DNA of 64,000 nucleotides, taken from assembly GCA_035995425.1 (NCBI GenBank), contig DASYKM010000267.1, positions 1 through 64,000 on the forward strand, in the 5' to 3' direction. This document shows positions 34,944 to 42,515 of this stretch, one piece after another (position 1 is the first letter of the stretch; the number at the start of each line of letters is the position of its first letter). The DNA is from CADEED01 sp035995425. GTDB lineage: Bacteria > Pseudomonadota > Gammaproteobacteria > Steroidobacterales > Steroidobacteraceae. Both the position numbers and the translations under genes were made by a program. Below the pieces are notes generated by a model. That model was not told the DNA's origin, did not search any database, and saw only the letters and a list, made by a program, of their open reading frames with translations.

Positions 34944-36307
34944 GCCGCGCGGGCGCACTCGCGGAGCAGATTCGCGCCGGCGACTGGGTGCGCCGCATCG
35001 GCCGCATCGTGCGCTTCATCGGCCTCACGGTGGAGTCCACCGGACCCGATGCGCGCGTCGGTGAGATCTGCGAGATCCACGCGCGCGGTGGCCGTGGCGT
35101 CACGCCGGCCGAAGTGGTCGGCTTCTCCGAGCAGCGCGTGTTGCTGATGCCTTACGGCGATCTCCAGGGCATCGAGATCGGCAGCGAGGTGATCGCCACG
35201 GGCCGCAGCGCCGATGTCGGCGTCGGCGATGAATTGTTGGGGCGCGTCATCGACGGGTTCGGGCGGCCACTCGATGAGACGCCGCTCGCCGAGCCCGCGC
35301 AGCGGTATTCCCTCTATCCACCGCCGATCAATCCTTTGCAACGCGGCATGGTGCGCGAAGTGCTGGAGACCGGCATCCGCGCCATCGACACGCTGCTCAC
35401 GCTCGGCCGCGGTCAGCGCATCGGCATTTTCGCCGGTTCGGGCGTGGGCAAGAGCACCGTGCTCGGAATGCTGGCGCGCGAAGTGCGGGCCGATGTGTCG
35501 GTCATTGCGTTGATCGGCGAGCGGGGCCGTGAGGTGCGCGCCTTCGTCGAGGAAGGGCTTTCCGATGAGGCGCGCAAGCGTTCCGTCGTGGTGGCGGCGA
35601 CCTCGGATCAACCGCCGCTCGTGCGGCGGCGCGCGGCGTTCCTGGCCACGGCCATTGCCGAGCACTTCCGCGACGCGGGCATGAACGTGTGCCTCACCAT
35701 GGACTCGATCACGCGCGTGGCGATGGCACAGCGCGAGATCGGCCTGGCCGCCGGCGAGCTGCCCACGGCGCGCGGCTACACGCCTTCCGTGTTCACGCTG
35801 TTGCCGCGCCTGCTCGAACGCGGTGGCGTGCGCAATGCCGGCGGCTCGCTGACCGCGCTCTACACCGTGCTGGTGGAGGGCGATGACGTCAACGAACCGA
35901 TCTCCGACTCGGTGCGCTCGATACTCGATGGCCACATCGTGCTGTCGCGCGACATCGCGCATCGCGGCCGGTATCCGGCCATCGACATTCCGCGCAGCAT
36001 CAGCCGGCTCGCCACCGCGCTGGTCACCGACAAGGAGCGCGCGCTCATCGCCGAGGTCGTCAAACTACTGGCCACGTACGAGAGCTCGCGCGACCTCATC
36101 GAAGTAGGGGCGTATCGCGCCGGCACGACGCCGGCCGTCGACCGCGCCATTGCGCTCAACCCGGTGCTCGAGCAGTTCCTGGCGCAGAAACCCGAAGAGT
36201 CCGAGGCGCGCGGCGAAGCCTGCGCGCGCCTCGAACGGCTGTTGGCCGCCGAGACGCAGGACTCCAAGGCGAAGTTGCCGCGTCCCGCGGTGAAGGCGAT
36301 GTCATGA
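34940..36307 (+). CDS. fliI: Flagellar export ATPase FliI
   Basis: A 455-residue protein counted from GTG 34940, which overlaps the fliH stop. The open frame extends upstream only inside fliH. Walker A is GSGVGKST (residues 166-173) and Walker B is in VCLTMDSITRVAMAQRE. Also present are GRVIDGFGRPLDE, LIGERGREVRAFVEE, ATSDQPPLVRRRAA and ARGYTPSVFTLLPRLLERGG, all typical of FliI/SctN and of F1-ATPase beta-like enzymes. It energises substrate unfolding and delivery to FlhA. Length and motifs are complete, so the export ATPase is expected to be active. Confidence 0.95.
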   Translation: MSRAGALAEQIRAGDWVRRIGRIVRFIGLTVESTGPDARVGEICEIHARGGRGVTPAEVVGFSEQRVLLMPYGDLQGIEIGSEVIATGRSADVGVGDELLGRVIDGFGRPLDETPLAEPAQRYSLYPPPINPLQRGMVREVLETGIRAIDTLLTLGRGQRIGIFAGSGVGKSTVLGMLAREVRADVSVIALIGERGREVRAFVEEGLSDEARKRSVVVAATSDQPPLVRRRAAFLATAIAEHFRDAGMNVCLTMDSITRVAMAQREIGLAAGELPTARGYTPSVFTLLPRLLERGGVRNAGGSLTALYTVLVEGDDVNEPISDSVRSILDGHIVLSRDIAHRGRYPAIDIPRSISRLATALVTDKERALIAEVVKLLATYESSRDLIEVGAYRAGTTPAVDRAIALNPVLEQFLAQKPEESEARGEACARLERLLAAETQDSKAKLPRPAVKAMS

Positions 36308-36762
36308 GCGATCACAAGAAGCGGCGCCTCGATCTGCTGTGCCGATTGCGCGAATTGCACGTGGAGCAGGCGCGTGCCGATCACGTGGTCGCGCAGACGG
36401 AGCTCGACAAGCGGCGCGAGGCGGCCGACGACACCGAGCGGCGCCTGCAGGTGCTCGATGAGTGGGCCGTCGGGCAACTCTCCGTTGGCGCGCCGCTCGT
36501 CCCGGAAATCCTTCGCCACGCGCAACTGTTTCGCGGCGTCGAGAAGAAGACCCTCGAACAGCAGCGCGGCGAGCAGGAGCAGTCGCAACAGCGCACCGCC
36601 GCCGCGCACGACGAGCTCAGAGAACGCTTCGAACAGCTTTCCGTCGTCGAGCGGCTGGCCACGCGCCATGCCGCCGACGTTTCCGTCGATCTCAACCGCC
36701 GGGCCGCAGTCACTCTCGATGAAGCCGGCATGCAGCGCAAAAACCTCGAATCGCAGGAGTAA
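36304..36762 (+). CDS. fliJ: Export chaperone/ATPase stalk protein FliJ
   Basis: A 152-residue, highly charged, almost entirely alpha-helical protein predicted to form an antiparallel coiled coil, the shape of FliJ/SctO. FliJ is the central stalk of the FliI hexamer and contacts FlhA. Sequence identity in this family is low; the call rests on size (about 147 in enterics), coiled-coil composition and position right after fliI with a 4-base overlap. It ends 2 bases before flgD. Confidence 0.82.
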   Translation: MSDHKKRRLDLLCRLRELHVEQARADHVVAQTELDKRREAADDTERRLQVLDEWAVGQLSVGAPLVPEILRHAQLFRGVEKKTLEQQRGEQEQSQQRTAAAHDELRERFEQLSVVERLATRHAADVSVDLNRRAAVTLDEAGMQRKNLESQE

Positions 36763-36764
36763 TC

Positions 36765-37181
36765 ATGGCTATCGACGCAATCGGGCTCGCCGGATCGAGT
36801 GAAACCTCCATCCCTCGCAATGCCTCCATCGCCCAGGAGGACTTCCTGCGCATCCTGCTGACCCAGCTGCGCTTCCAGGATCCGCTGAAGCCGGTGGACA
36901 ACCAGCAGTTCGTCGCGCAGCTGGCGCAATTCAGCGCGCTCGAGATCAACCGGCAGCAAAGCGAAAAGATCGACACGCTGCTGCAGATCAATGCATCGGG
37001 CCAGGCCATCGGCCTCATCGGCCACCAGGTCGAGGTGCGCGGAGCGGCGGGCGCGGGGGTCGGCGAGGTGATCGCCGTGTCTTTCGCGACCGGTGAAGCG
37101 CGCCTGTCGGTGCGCACGCCGAGCACCACGATGGTGGACGTGCGCCTCGCCGACGTGCAACTGGTACAGGAGAACAACTGA
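36765..37181 (+). CDS. flgD: Hook cap protein FlgD, short form
   Basis: A 138-residue protein. The conserved N-terminal motif QEDFLRILLTQLRFQDPLKPVDNQQFVAQLAQFSALE is diagnostic of FlgD. The C-terminal part continues as one small beta domain (GHQVEVRGAAGAGVGEVIAVSF), without the extra Ig-like domain of the 220-230-residue enteric FlgD. Short FlgD of this size exists in Gram-positive bacteria and some proteobacterial secondary systems. It caps the growing hook and guides FlgE. Its stop overlaps the flgE start by one base. Confidence 0.92.
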   Translation: MAIDAIGLAGSSETSIPRNASIAQEDFLRILLTQLRFQDPLKPVDNQQFVAQLAQFSALEINRQQSEKIDTLLQINASGQAIGLIGHQVEVRGAAGAGVGEVIAVSFATGEARLSVRTPSTTMVDVRLADVQLVQENN

Positions 37182-38389
37182 TGTTAGGCACTATCTATGT
37201 GGGCCTGGCCGGCATGAACGCCTATTCCAAGGGGCTCGACGTCATCAGCCAGAACGTGGCGAACCTCAATACCACCGGCTTCAAGGCGGGCCTGGCGAGT
37301 TTCGCCAACGTGGTGTATCGCAACAGCACGGGCGCCACGCAGGGCAGCGCCGGCACCACCGTGAGCGGCGCGGGCGTGCACGTGAATGCCGAGTCGCAGA
37401 ATTTCCGGCAGGGCGATCTGCGCTCGACCAACAACCCGCTGGACGCCGCGCTCGATGGCAACGGATTTTTCGTCCTCGAGCGCGACGGGCAGCGTTACTA
37501 CACGCGCGCCGGGCAGTTCGAATTCAACAAGGACGGCATCCTCATCGAGCGCATCAGCGGCGCGCAGGTGATGATGAGCAGCGATACGTCTTCTTTCGGC
37601 AATCTGCAGATCGACCCGTTCCGCACGTTCGCGCCCAAGGCGACCACGGTGGTGAATCTCACCGGCAATCTCGCCCGCACCGGCAATGCGCAGGTGCCCT
37701 TCACCGGGCTCAACGTGGTCGACTCCGCCGGCAACCAGCAGACGCTCAAAGTGACTTTCACGCGTGACGCGGCCGACCCCTTGCTGTGGACGGTGGAAGT
37801 GACCAATGCCACCGACCAGGTGCTCGGCACCGGTTCGCTGCGTTTCAACGCTGACGGCACGCCGTCGGCGGACAACACCGCCATCGAAGTCACGGTGACT
37901 CCCGAGAATCTGCCGGCGTTCACCTTCACGTTGAACCCCGGCGTGTCGGGAAGCTACGTCGGCCTCACCAGCCTGCTCAACAACAGCAACTCGAATCCGC
38001 AGCTGCTGCGCCAGGACGGCCTGCAGTTCGGAACCATCTCGGCAACGAATTTCGACGAGCGCGGCAACCTGCGCGTCACCTACTCGAACGGTGAAACCAA
38101 GACCATCGGCCGGCTCGTGCTCGCGAGCTTCGATTCCAGTGGCGATCTCACCGCGCTCAGCGACGGCCTCTACATCACGCAGGAAGGACGTTCGCCGAAA
38201 CTCTCCGCGGGCCTGGAATTCGGCCTCGGTCGCGTCAGCGGCGGCAACCTCGAGCTTTCGAACGTGGAGCTGACCGAGCAGTTCACCGATCTCATCATCA
38301 TCCAGCGCGGCTACCAGGCGAGCTCGCAGATGACGTCGGTGGCCAATGAGATGTTGCAGCAGCTGTTGTCCATGCAGGATCGCCGATGA
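37181..38389 (+). CDS. flgE: Flagellar hook protein FlgE
   Basis: A 402-residue protein, the typical FlgE length. The N-terminal LGTIYVGLAGMNAYSKGLD and SQNVANLNTTGFKAG, the NNPLDAALDGNGFFVLERDG segment and the C-terminal LELSNVELTEQFTDLIIIQRGYQASSQM are the conserved parts that form the hook core and D1 domain. Intact flgE with flgD and a fliK-like gene means that a hook should be built. It overlaps the FliM-like gene by 4 bases. No hook-filament junction genes (flgK, flgL) follow. Confidence 0.93.
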   Translation: MLGTIYVGLAGMNAYSKGLDVISQNVANLNTTGFKAGLASFANVVYRNSTGATQGSAGTTVSGAGVHVNAESQNFRQGDLRSTNNPLDAALDGNGFFVLERDGQRYYTRAGQFEFNKDGILIERISGAQVMMSSDTSSFGNLQIDPFRTFAPKATTVVNLTGNLARTGNAQVPFTGLNVVDSAGNQQTLKVTFTRDAADPLLWTVEVTNATDQVLGTGSLRFNADGTPSADNTAIEVTVTPENLPAFTFTLNPGVSGSYVGLTSLLNNSNSNPQLLRQDGLQFGTISATNFDERGNLRVTYSNGETKTIGRLVLASFDSSGDLTALSDGLYITQEGRSPKLSAGLEFGLGRVSGGNLELSNVELTEQFTDLIIIQRGYQASSQMTSVANEMLQQLLSMQDRR

Positions 38390-39195
38390 GTACGCAGCCC
38401 CTGCTTTTTCTCGGCGACAAGCGCCGCCGCGCCCTGGTGACGCGCGTGGCGGAAAGCGCGCGCCGCTGGCGCGGATCGTGGGCGGCGCAGTCGGAGACAT
38501 TCGAAGCGCAGTGCGAGCCGACGGCGGCGGGCGGATACGCCGAGCCGGTGGCGTCGATTTCCATTGGCTGCTGGGCGCTGGATGTCGACGGCGAGCGCCA
38601 GGCTGTTCTGCTGTTGCCGCATTCCACGCTGCTCTGGAGCATGCATGAGTCGGGGCTCTCGGCGCTCGAAGGAGCGGGGGTGGCCGGCGCCGATTCCATC
38701 GCCGAGAAACTGGAGCAGGACGTGGCGGCTACGCTGTTCACCGAGTCCTGCGCGATCGAGCGGCCCGAAGCCATCGTCGTGACGCGCGTGCCCGGTGACT
38801 CGCTGGCGGACTGGAGTCGCGGATGCCGCGCCTGGACGCTGCAGGTGCGTGCACAGGGCGCGGGGCGCACATTCACGCTGCTGTTGTCGGCGCGCCGGCT
38901 GGAGATGCTGGCGCCGGCGCGCGAGGTGACGAAACCGGCGCCGCTCGCATCGCGTCGTGACGCCGTCGGCGGCAACGGCGTGTCATTGCGCGCCGTGGTC
39001 GGCGAGGTGGAGATGTCGGTCAGCGAACTGGCCGGCATCGCGGTCGACGACGTGCTGGTACTCGATCAGCACCTCACGGAACCCGTCGCGTTGTTCGCGG
39101 CCCACTCGCGCGCCACGGTTGCCGCGGGCAACCTCGGCCGCTCGGGCGCGCGCCGCGCTATCAAGATCACTGGCATTCCGGCTCACAAGAATTGA
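38386..39195 (+). CDS. FliM-like/SctQ-like C-ring or sorting-platform protein
   Basis: A 269-residue soluble protein between flgE and fliN. The C-terminal 70 residues form a SpoA domain (RAVVGEVEMSVSELAGIAVDDVLVLD then EPVALFAAHSRATVAAGNLG). The N-terminal 190 residues are divergent. Canonical FliM (about 330 residues) starts with an LSQxEIDALL CheY-binding segment and has a conserved GGxG-containing middle domain that contacts FliG; I see neither. The overall layout is closer to injectisome SctQ. It probably forms the cytoplasmic docking platform with FliN but is unlikely to respond to CheY. Overlaps flgE by 4 bases. Confidence 0.7.
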   Translation: MSTQPLLFLGDKRRRALVTRVAESARRWRGSWAAQSETFEAQCEPTAAGGYAEPVASISIGCWALDVDGERQAVLLLPHSTLLWSMHESGLSALEGAGVAGADSIAEKLEQDVAATLFTESCAIERPEAIVVTRVPGDSLADWSRGCRAWTLQVRAQGAGRTFTLLLSARRLEMLAPAREVTKPAPLASRRDAVGGNGVSLRAVVGEVEMSVSELAGIAVDDVLVLDQHLTEPVALFAAHSRATVAAGNLGRSGARRAIKITGIPAHKN

Positions 39196-39206
39196 AGGAG
39201 ACATCC

Positions 39207-39515
39207 ATGACCAAAGTGGTGAACAGCATCGACCTGCCCATACTGCACGCCGGCGGCGGCAACCCGCAGACGCGCGTGGGTGAACGCCTCGACCTGATCG
39301 AGCACGTGAAAGTGCGTGTCACGGTGTCGCTCGGCGACACGGAGATCCCCATTTCACGCCTGTTCGCGCTCGGCGGTGGCGAGGTGCTGGCGCTCGATCG
39401 CGAAGCCGACGCGCCGGTCGACATTCGCGTCAACGACCGTTTGTTCGCGCGCGGAGTGCTGGTGGCCGTGGGCGATCAGTTCGGCGTGCGCATCACCGAG
39501 ATCGAAGCCCGCTGA
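39207..39515 (+). CDS. fliN: C-ring/sorting-platform protein FliN
   Basis: A 102-residue protein starting at ATG 39207, 7 bases after a perfect AAGGAG site. An upstream in-frame ATG at 39192 would place that site inside the coding region, so it is rejected. It is a single SpoA domain: LDLIEHVKVRVTVSLGDTEIPISRLFALGGGEVLALD, then DIRVNDRLFARGVLVAVGDQFGVRITEI, a standard FliN core. FliN forms the base of the C ring and anchors FliH-FliI. Its stop is immediately followed by the fliO ATG. Confidence 0.93.
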   Translation: MTKVVNSIDLPILHAGGGNPQTRVGERLDLIEHVKVRVTVSLGDTEIPISRLFALGGGEVLALDREADAPVDIRVNDRLFARGVLVAVGDQFGVRITEIEAR

Positions 39516-39950
39516 ATGCGCGGAGCTTTCGCATTCCTGGCGCTGGCATTCGGGCTCTTGCCGCGCCTCGCACTGGCGGCTGACGGCGCGAAAACCGCGG
39601 ACGAAAAACTGCGCGGTCTCGGGCTTGCCGGCTCGAATGTGGCCACGCCCGGTTTCGGACGCGTGCTCGTGGTTTTCCTGCTGGTGGCGGCGCTCGCCTG
39701 GGGCGCCTCGTGGATGATGCGTCGCTACGGTTTGCGGTTTCGCGCCGGCGTGGGCGGCGGCGCCACGCCCATCCGCCATCTCGCGCGCAATACTCTGCCC
39801 GGAGGCCTGACGTGCCATCTCGTGGAGACCCAGGGTCGGCAGGTCCTCATCACGGTAGCGCGCAGCGGCGTGAATTCCCTGTTGTTAGGCGATGCACCAC
39901 CGGCCGCGCCTCCGGCGGCTTCGCCCACGCCCACCGGTCCGGCGACATGA
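39516..39950 (+). CDS. fliO: Export gate assembly protein FliO
   Basis: A 144-residue protein with a signal-like N-terminus, one clear transmembrane helix (VLVVFLLVAALAWGASWMM) and a short cytoplasmic beta domain (LARNTLPGGLTCHLVETQGRQVLITVA) resembling the FliO family, then a Pro/Ala tail. FliO helps FliP oligomerise. Sequence conservation in FliO is low; topology and position between fliN and fliP support the call. Overlaps fliP by 4 bases. Confidence 0.85.
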   Translation: MRGAFAFLALAFGLLPRLALAADGAKTADEKLRGLGLAGSNVATPGFGRVLVVFLLVAALAWGASWMMRRYGLRFRAGVGGGATPIRHLARNTLPGGLTCHLVETQGRQVLITVARSGVNSLLLGDAPPAAPPAASPTPTGPAT

Positions 39951-40702
39951 AGCGCCTGTGGATTCTCGCGCTGCTCGGCATTGCCGGTGTGGCGCTCGGC
40001 GCCGGCCCGGATGACGCCAAAGCCGTCATGTCCGCGCCACTGACTTTCGCGCTCGACGCCGGCGCCAAGGGCGGAGCGGTGTCCGACGCGCTGCGCATCG
40101 TCATGCTGCTGACGCTGCTGGCGGTACTGCCGGCCATCCTCATCGCAATGACGTCGTTCACGCGCACCATCATTGTCCTGTCCATGTTGCGGCATGCGTT
40201 TGGCATGCAGGACACGCCGCCTAACATGGTGCTGGTGAGCCTGGCGTTGTTTCTCACGCTGTTCACGATGGCGCCCGCATTCCAGGCCGCCTATGACAAC
40301 GGCATCAGGCCGATGACGGACAACCAGATCACGCTCGAGTCGGCCGCGATCCAAACCATCCGACCGCTGCGCGAATTCATGATTCGTCAGACGCGCGAGA
40401 AGGACCTGGCCCTGATCCTCGAGATCGCCAAGGTCGAGGTGCCGGATTCCATCGAAGAGGTGTCGACCATCCATATCATTCCGGCTTTCCTGATCAGCGA
40501 GCTCAAGACCGCGTTCACCATCGGCTTCGTGATCTTCCTGCCGTTCCTGCTGCTCGATCTCGTGGTGTCGAGCATCCTCATGTCGATGGGCATGCTCATG
40601 GTGCCGCCCACCATCATCTCGCTGCCGCTCAAGGTGCTGATGTTCGTGCTCATCGACGGCTGGGGACTCATCATTCGCGCGCTGCTCGGCAGCTTTCACT
40701 GA
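39947..40702 (+). CDS. fliP: Flagellar export gate protein FliP
   Basis: A 251-residue membrane protein with cleavable signal peptide (LWILALLGIAGVALGA). FliP signatures are complete: MTSFTRTIIVLSMLRHAFGMQ, PPNMVLVSLALFLTLF, PAFLISELKTAFTIGFVIFLPFLLLDLVVSSILMSMGM and PPTIISLPLKVLMFVLIDGW. Five copies make the core of the export gate with FliQ and FliR. In this window fliP is separated from fliQ-fliR by the rest of the block, a rearranged order compared with the usual fliPQR. Confidence 0.96.
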   Translation: MKRLWILALLGIAGVALGAGPDDAKAVMSAPLTFALDAGAKGGAVSDALRIVMLLTLLAVLPAILIAMTSFTRTIIVLSMLRHAFGMQDTPPNMVLVSLALFLTLFTMAPAFQAAYDNGIRPMTDNQITLESAAIQTIRPLREFMIRQTREKDLALILEIAKVEVPDSIEEVSTIHIIPAFLISELKTAFTIGFVIFLPFLLLDLVVSSILMSMGMLMVPPTIISLPLKVLMFVLIDGWGLIIRALLGSFH

Positions 40703-40711
40703 CGCTACGGA

Positions 40712-41461
40712 ATGGAGTCGGTCAGCGCGGATTTCAATGGCGGCGACCCCGAGCGCGATCGCGCGCGCTGGCTCGACTTCGCGCAGACACGCAGCCGGCT
40801 GCTGCGCGACGAGCTCGTGCAGCGTTATCTCGGGCTCGCGAAGATGACGGCCGCGAGGCTTTACCAGAAACGTGGCGACAATTCGGTGCCGTTCTCGGAC
40901 TACCTGCAGTACGCCCGCATGGGTCTCATGGAGGCCATCGACAGTTTCGAGCCGGAGCGCGCCGTGCCTTTCGAGGCGTTCTCGAGCTTCCGCATCAAAG
41001 GCGCCGTATTGAACGGGCTGGCGTCCGAATCCGAGCTCGCGGCGCAGCGTGCATTCTGGTCGCGGCGCGCGCGCGAACGCTTCGAGTCCATCAAGCAGCA
41101 CGAAGTGCAGAACGACCGCCGCGCGTCGCTCGAGGAGCTCGTCAACCTCACCGTCGGTCTCGCGCTCAGCCACGTCATCGAGCACGATGACGGCGAAGTG
41201 ATCGACGAGACACTGGCGGCGAATCCCTACGCCGTCACCGAGCTCGTGCAGTTGAAACGCGCCGTGCGCTCGCTGTTGCCGGCATTGCCGGAGCGCGAGC
41301 GCGAGTTGATCCGCCGGCACTACGAGGAACACGTGGAGTTCCAGCAGATAGCGATGGAGTGGGGACTCACCAAGGGCCGCGTGTCGCAGCTGCATGCGCA
41401 GGCGCTGAAACGATTGCGGCAGATGCTGGGGCTCCGGCCGAGCCTCGACAAAACCTTGTGA
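40712..41461 (+). CDS. fliA: Flagellar sigma factor FliA (sigma-28)
   Basis: A 249-residue sigma-70-family protein. Region 2 includes YLQYARMGLMEAIDSFEPERAVPFEAFSSFRIKGAVLNGL. Region 4 is LPERERELIRRHYEEHVEFQQIAMEWGLTKGRVSQLHAQALKRLRQML; the GLTKGRVSQLHxxAL recognition helix is typical of FliA. It lacks sigma-70 region 1.1. It would direct RNA polymerase to TAAA-N15-CGATA-type promoters; four such elements are visible near this block (2708, 20476, 42438, 43735). It lies 9 bases after fliP and is the last gene of the block. No FlgM-like anti-sigma factor is recognised. It ends 2 bases before a convergent gene. Confidence 0.9.
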   Translation: MESVSADFNGGDPERDRARWLDFAQTRSRLLRDELVQRYLGLAKMTAARLYQKRGDNSVPFSDYLQYARMGLMEAIDSFEPERAVPFEAFSSFRIKGAVLNGLASESELAAQRAFWSRRARERFESIKQHEVQNDRRASLEELVNLTVGLALSHVIEHDDGEVIDETLAANPYAVTELVQLKRAVRSLLPALPERERELIRRHYEEHVEFQQIAMEWGLTKGRVSQLHAQALKRLRQMLGLRPSLDKTL

Positions 41462-41463
41462 GC

Positions 41464-41856
41464 TCAGCGCGCGTCGCGCATCAGCTCGTCGAACAGGAGT
41501 CCCAGGTCGCGATCGGTCGCCGCATCGTTGCCCAGTTGCCGCGCGACCTTGTTCACGATTTCCCCCATGGCGGGATCGAGCGTGATGGCGTCACCCAGCT
41601 CCACCGCCAGCACCGTCTCGACGAACGCCTCGCGTGCACGGCCGCGATCGGCGGAGCCCACGGCGCGCAGTCGCTGGCGCAGCCGCTCGCGCAACGCTTC
41701 GATGCCCGATACCGCGGGGAAGGGTTTGTCGGTGACCGGGGAGTTGTCGGGGGCGCTGCGCTGGCGCTGGGTTTCGGAAGCGTTGCCGCGGGTTTCCGCG
41801 CGCGAGCGGGTGAGTGTGCGAACCAGCTCGGCCAGCGAGCGCAGCGGATCGAGCAT
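41464..41856 (-). CDS. Small protein of unknown function next to fliA
   Basis: A 130-residue soluble, charged and mostly helical protein. A variable polar N-terminus (to about residue 45) is followed by a helical domain with LRERLRQRLRAVGS, REAFVETVLAVELGDAITLDPAMGEIVNKVARQLGND and DLGLLFDELMRDA. I do not recognise the family. It is transcribed 14 bases after the TPR gene on the same strand, and its stop nearly meets that of fliA. Size and position would suit an export chaperone or an anti-sigma factor for FliA, but no motif supports either role. Confidence 0.6.
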   Translation of the reverse strand: MLDPLRSLAELVRTLTRSRAETRGNASETQRQRSAPDNSPVTDKPFPAVSGIEALRERLRQRLRAVGSADRGRAREAFVETVLAVELGDAITLDPAMGEIVNKVARQLGNDAATDRDLGLLFDELMRDAR

Positions 41857-41870
41857 TGGCGCGTATCAGC

Positions 41871-42404
41871 TCAGTGCTTGGTTCCGCCGGGTTCGCCGTA
41901 GAGCGAGAAGTCCGTGCGGACCGTATTCGGGGAAGTACCCTGCGCCGGCGGAGCAGGCTGCAGTGCGGTTGCGGTCGGGCCCGGTACCAGCGCTTCACCG
42001 ACGCGATCGATGACCAAGGTCATGTCGTGATTGAGCGGCGCGTTCTTCGTGTTGAGCTTGATGCCCTGGCGCAGCATGCCCACGCAGGTATCGAAGTCGT
42101 CGCGGATCAGCGCCTCGAGGCCGCGCTTGAAATACTTGAGTGCCGCCGACTCGTCGAGCGACTCGAGCGGTTCCCATATCTTCAGTGAATGATCCGGCCG
42201 CGCCATCGTCAGATAAAGCAGGCCGAGCTGAAAACGCGCGAAATGCAGCTTGGGGTCGAGCTCCAGCGCGGTCTGCATTTCCACCACGGCCGCGTCGTAT
42301 TCCTTCTGCTGCGCAAGCTCCGCGCCCAGCAAATAACGAAGCTCGGCGTTGCGTGGATCCTGCGCGACGGCGGCGCGTATCTGCTGCAGATCGGGTGGAT
42401 TCAT
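41871..42404 (-). CDS. TPR-containing small protein
   Basis: A 177-residue protein with no signal peptide. At least two TPR units are readable: AELRYLLGAELAQQKEYDAAVVEMQTALELDPK and FARFQLGLLYLTMARPDHSLKIWEPL. A third, degenerate one (AALKYFKRGLEALIRDDFDTCVGMLRQGI) follows, then a Pro/Ala-rich tail. TPR proteins of this size often act as type III class II chaperones (SycD/LcrH type), which makes it a candidate chaperone in this setting; that is inference. A sigma-28-like element lies 34 bases upstream, so it may belong to the FliA regulon with the 130-residue gene that follows. Confidence 0.7.
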   Translation of the reverse strand: MNPPDLQQIRAAVAQDPRNAELRYLLGAELAQQKEYDAAVVEMQTALELDPKLHFARFQLGLLYLTMARPDHSLKIWEPLESLDESAALKYFKRGLEALIRDDFDTCVGMLRQGIKLNTKNAPLNHDMTLVIDRVGEALVPGPTATALQPAPPAQGTSPNTVRTDFSLYGEPGGTKH

Positions 42405-42437
42405 GGGTCCGTAGCATACCCCAGGGAAGCCCGCAGG

Positions 42438-42464
42438 GAATCGGCGCCGCAGCGTGCGGCGTTA
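42438..42464 (-). promoter_or_regulatory. Sigma-28-like promoter for the minus-strand TPR gene
   Basis: On the minus strand the sequence reads TAACGCCG, 11 bases, GCCGATTC. The -10 box matches the FliA consensus GCCGATAA in its first six positions and the spacing is exact; the -35 box is weak (TAA). The -10 box ends 33 bases before the ATG at 42404. Confidence 0.45.
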
Positions 42465-42515
42465 TGAAAAGCCGTGCCGGCGAACCCTATATAAAGGAGT
42501 GGGTCCCCGCGCCAG

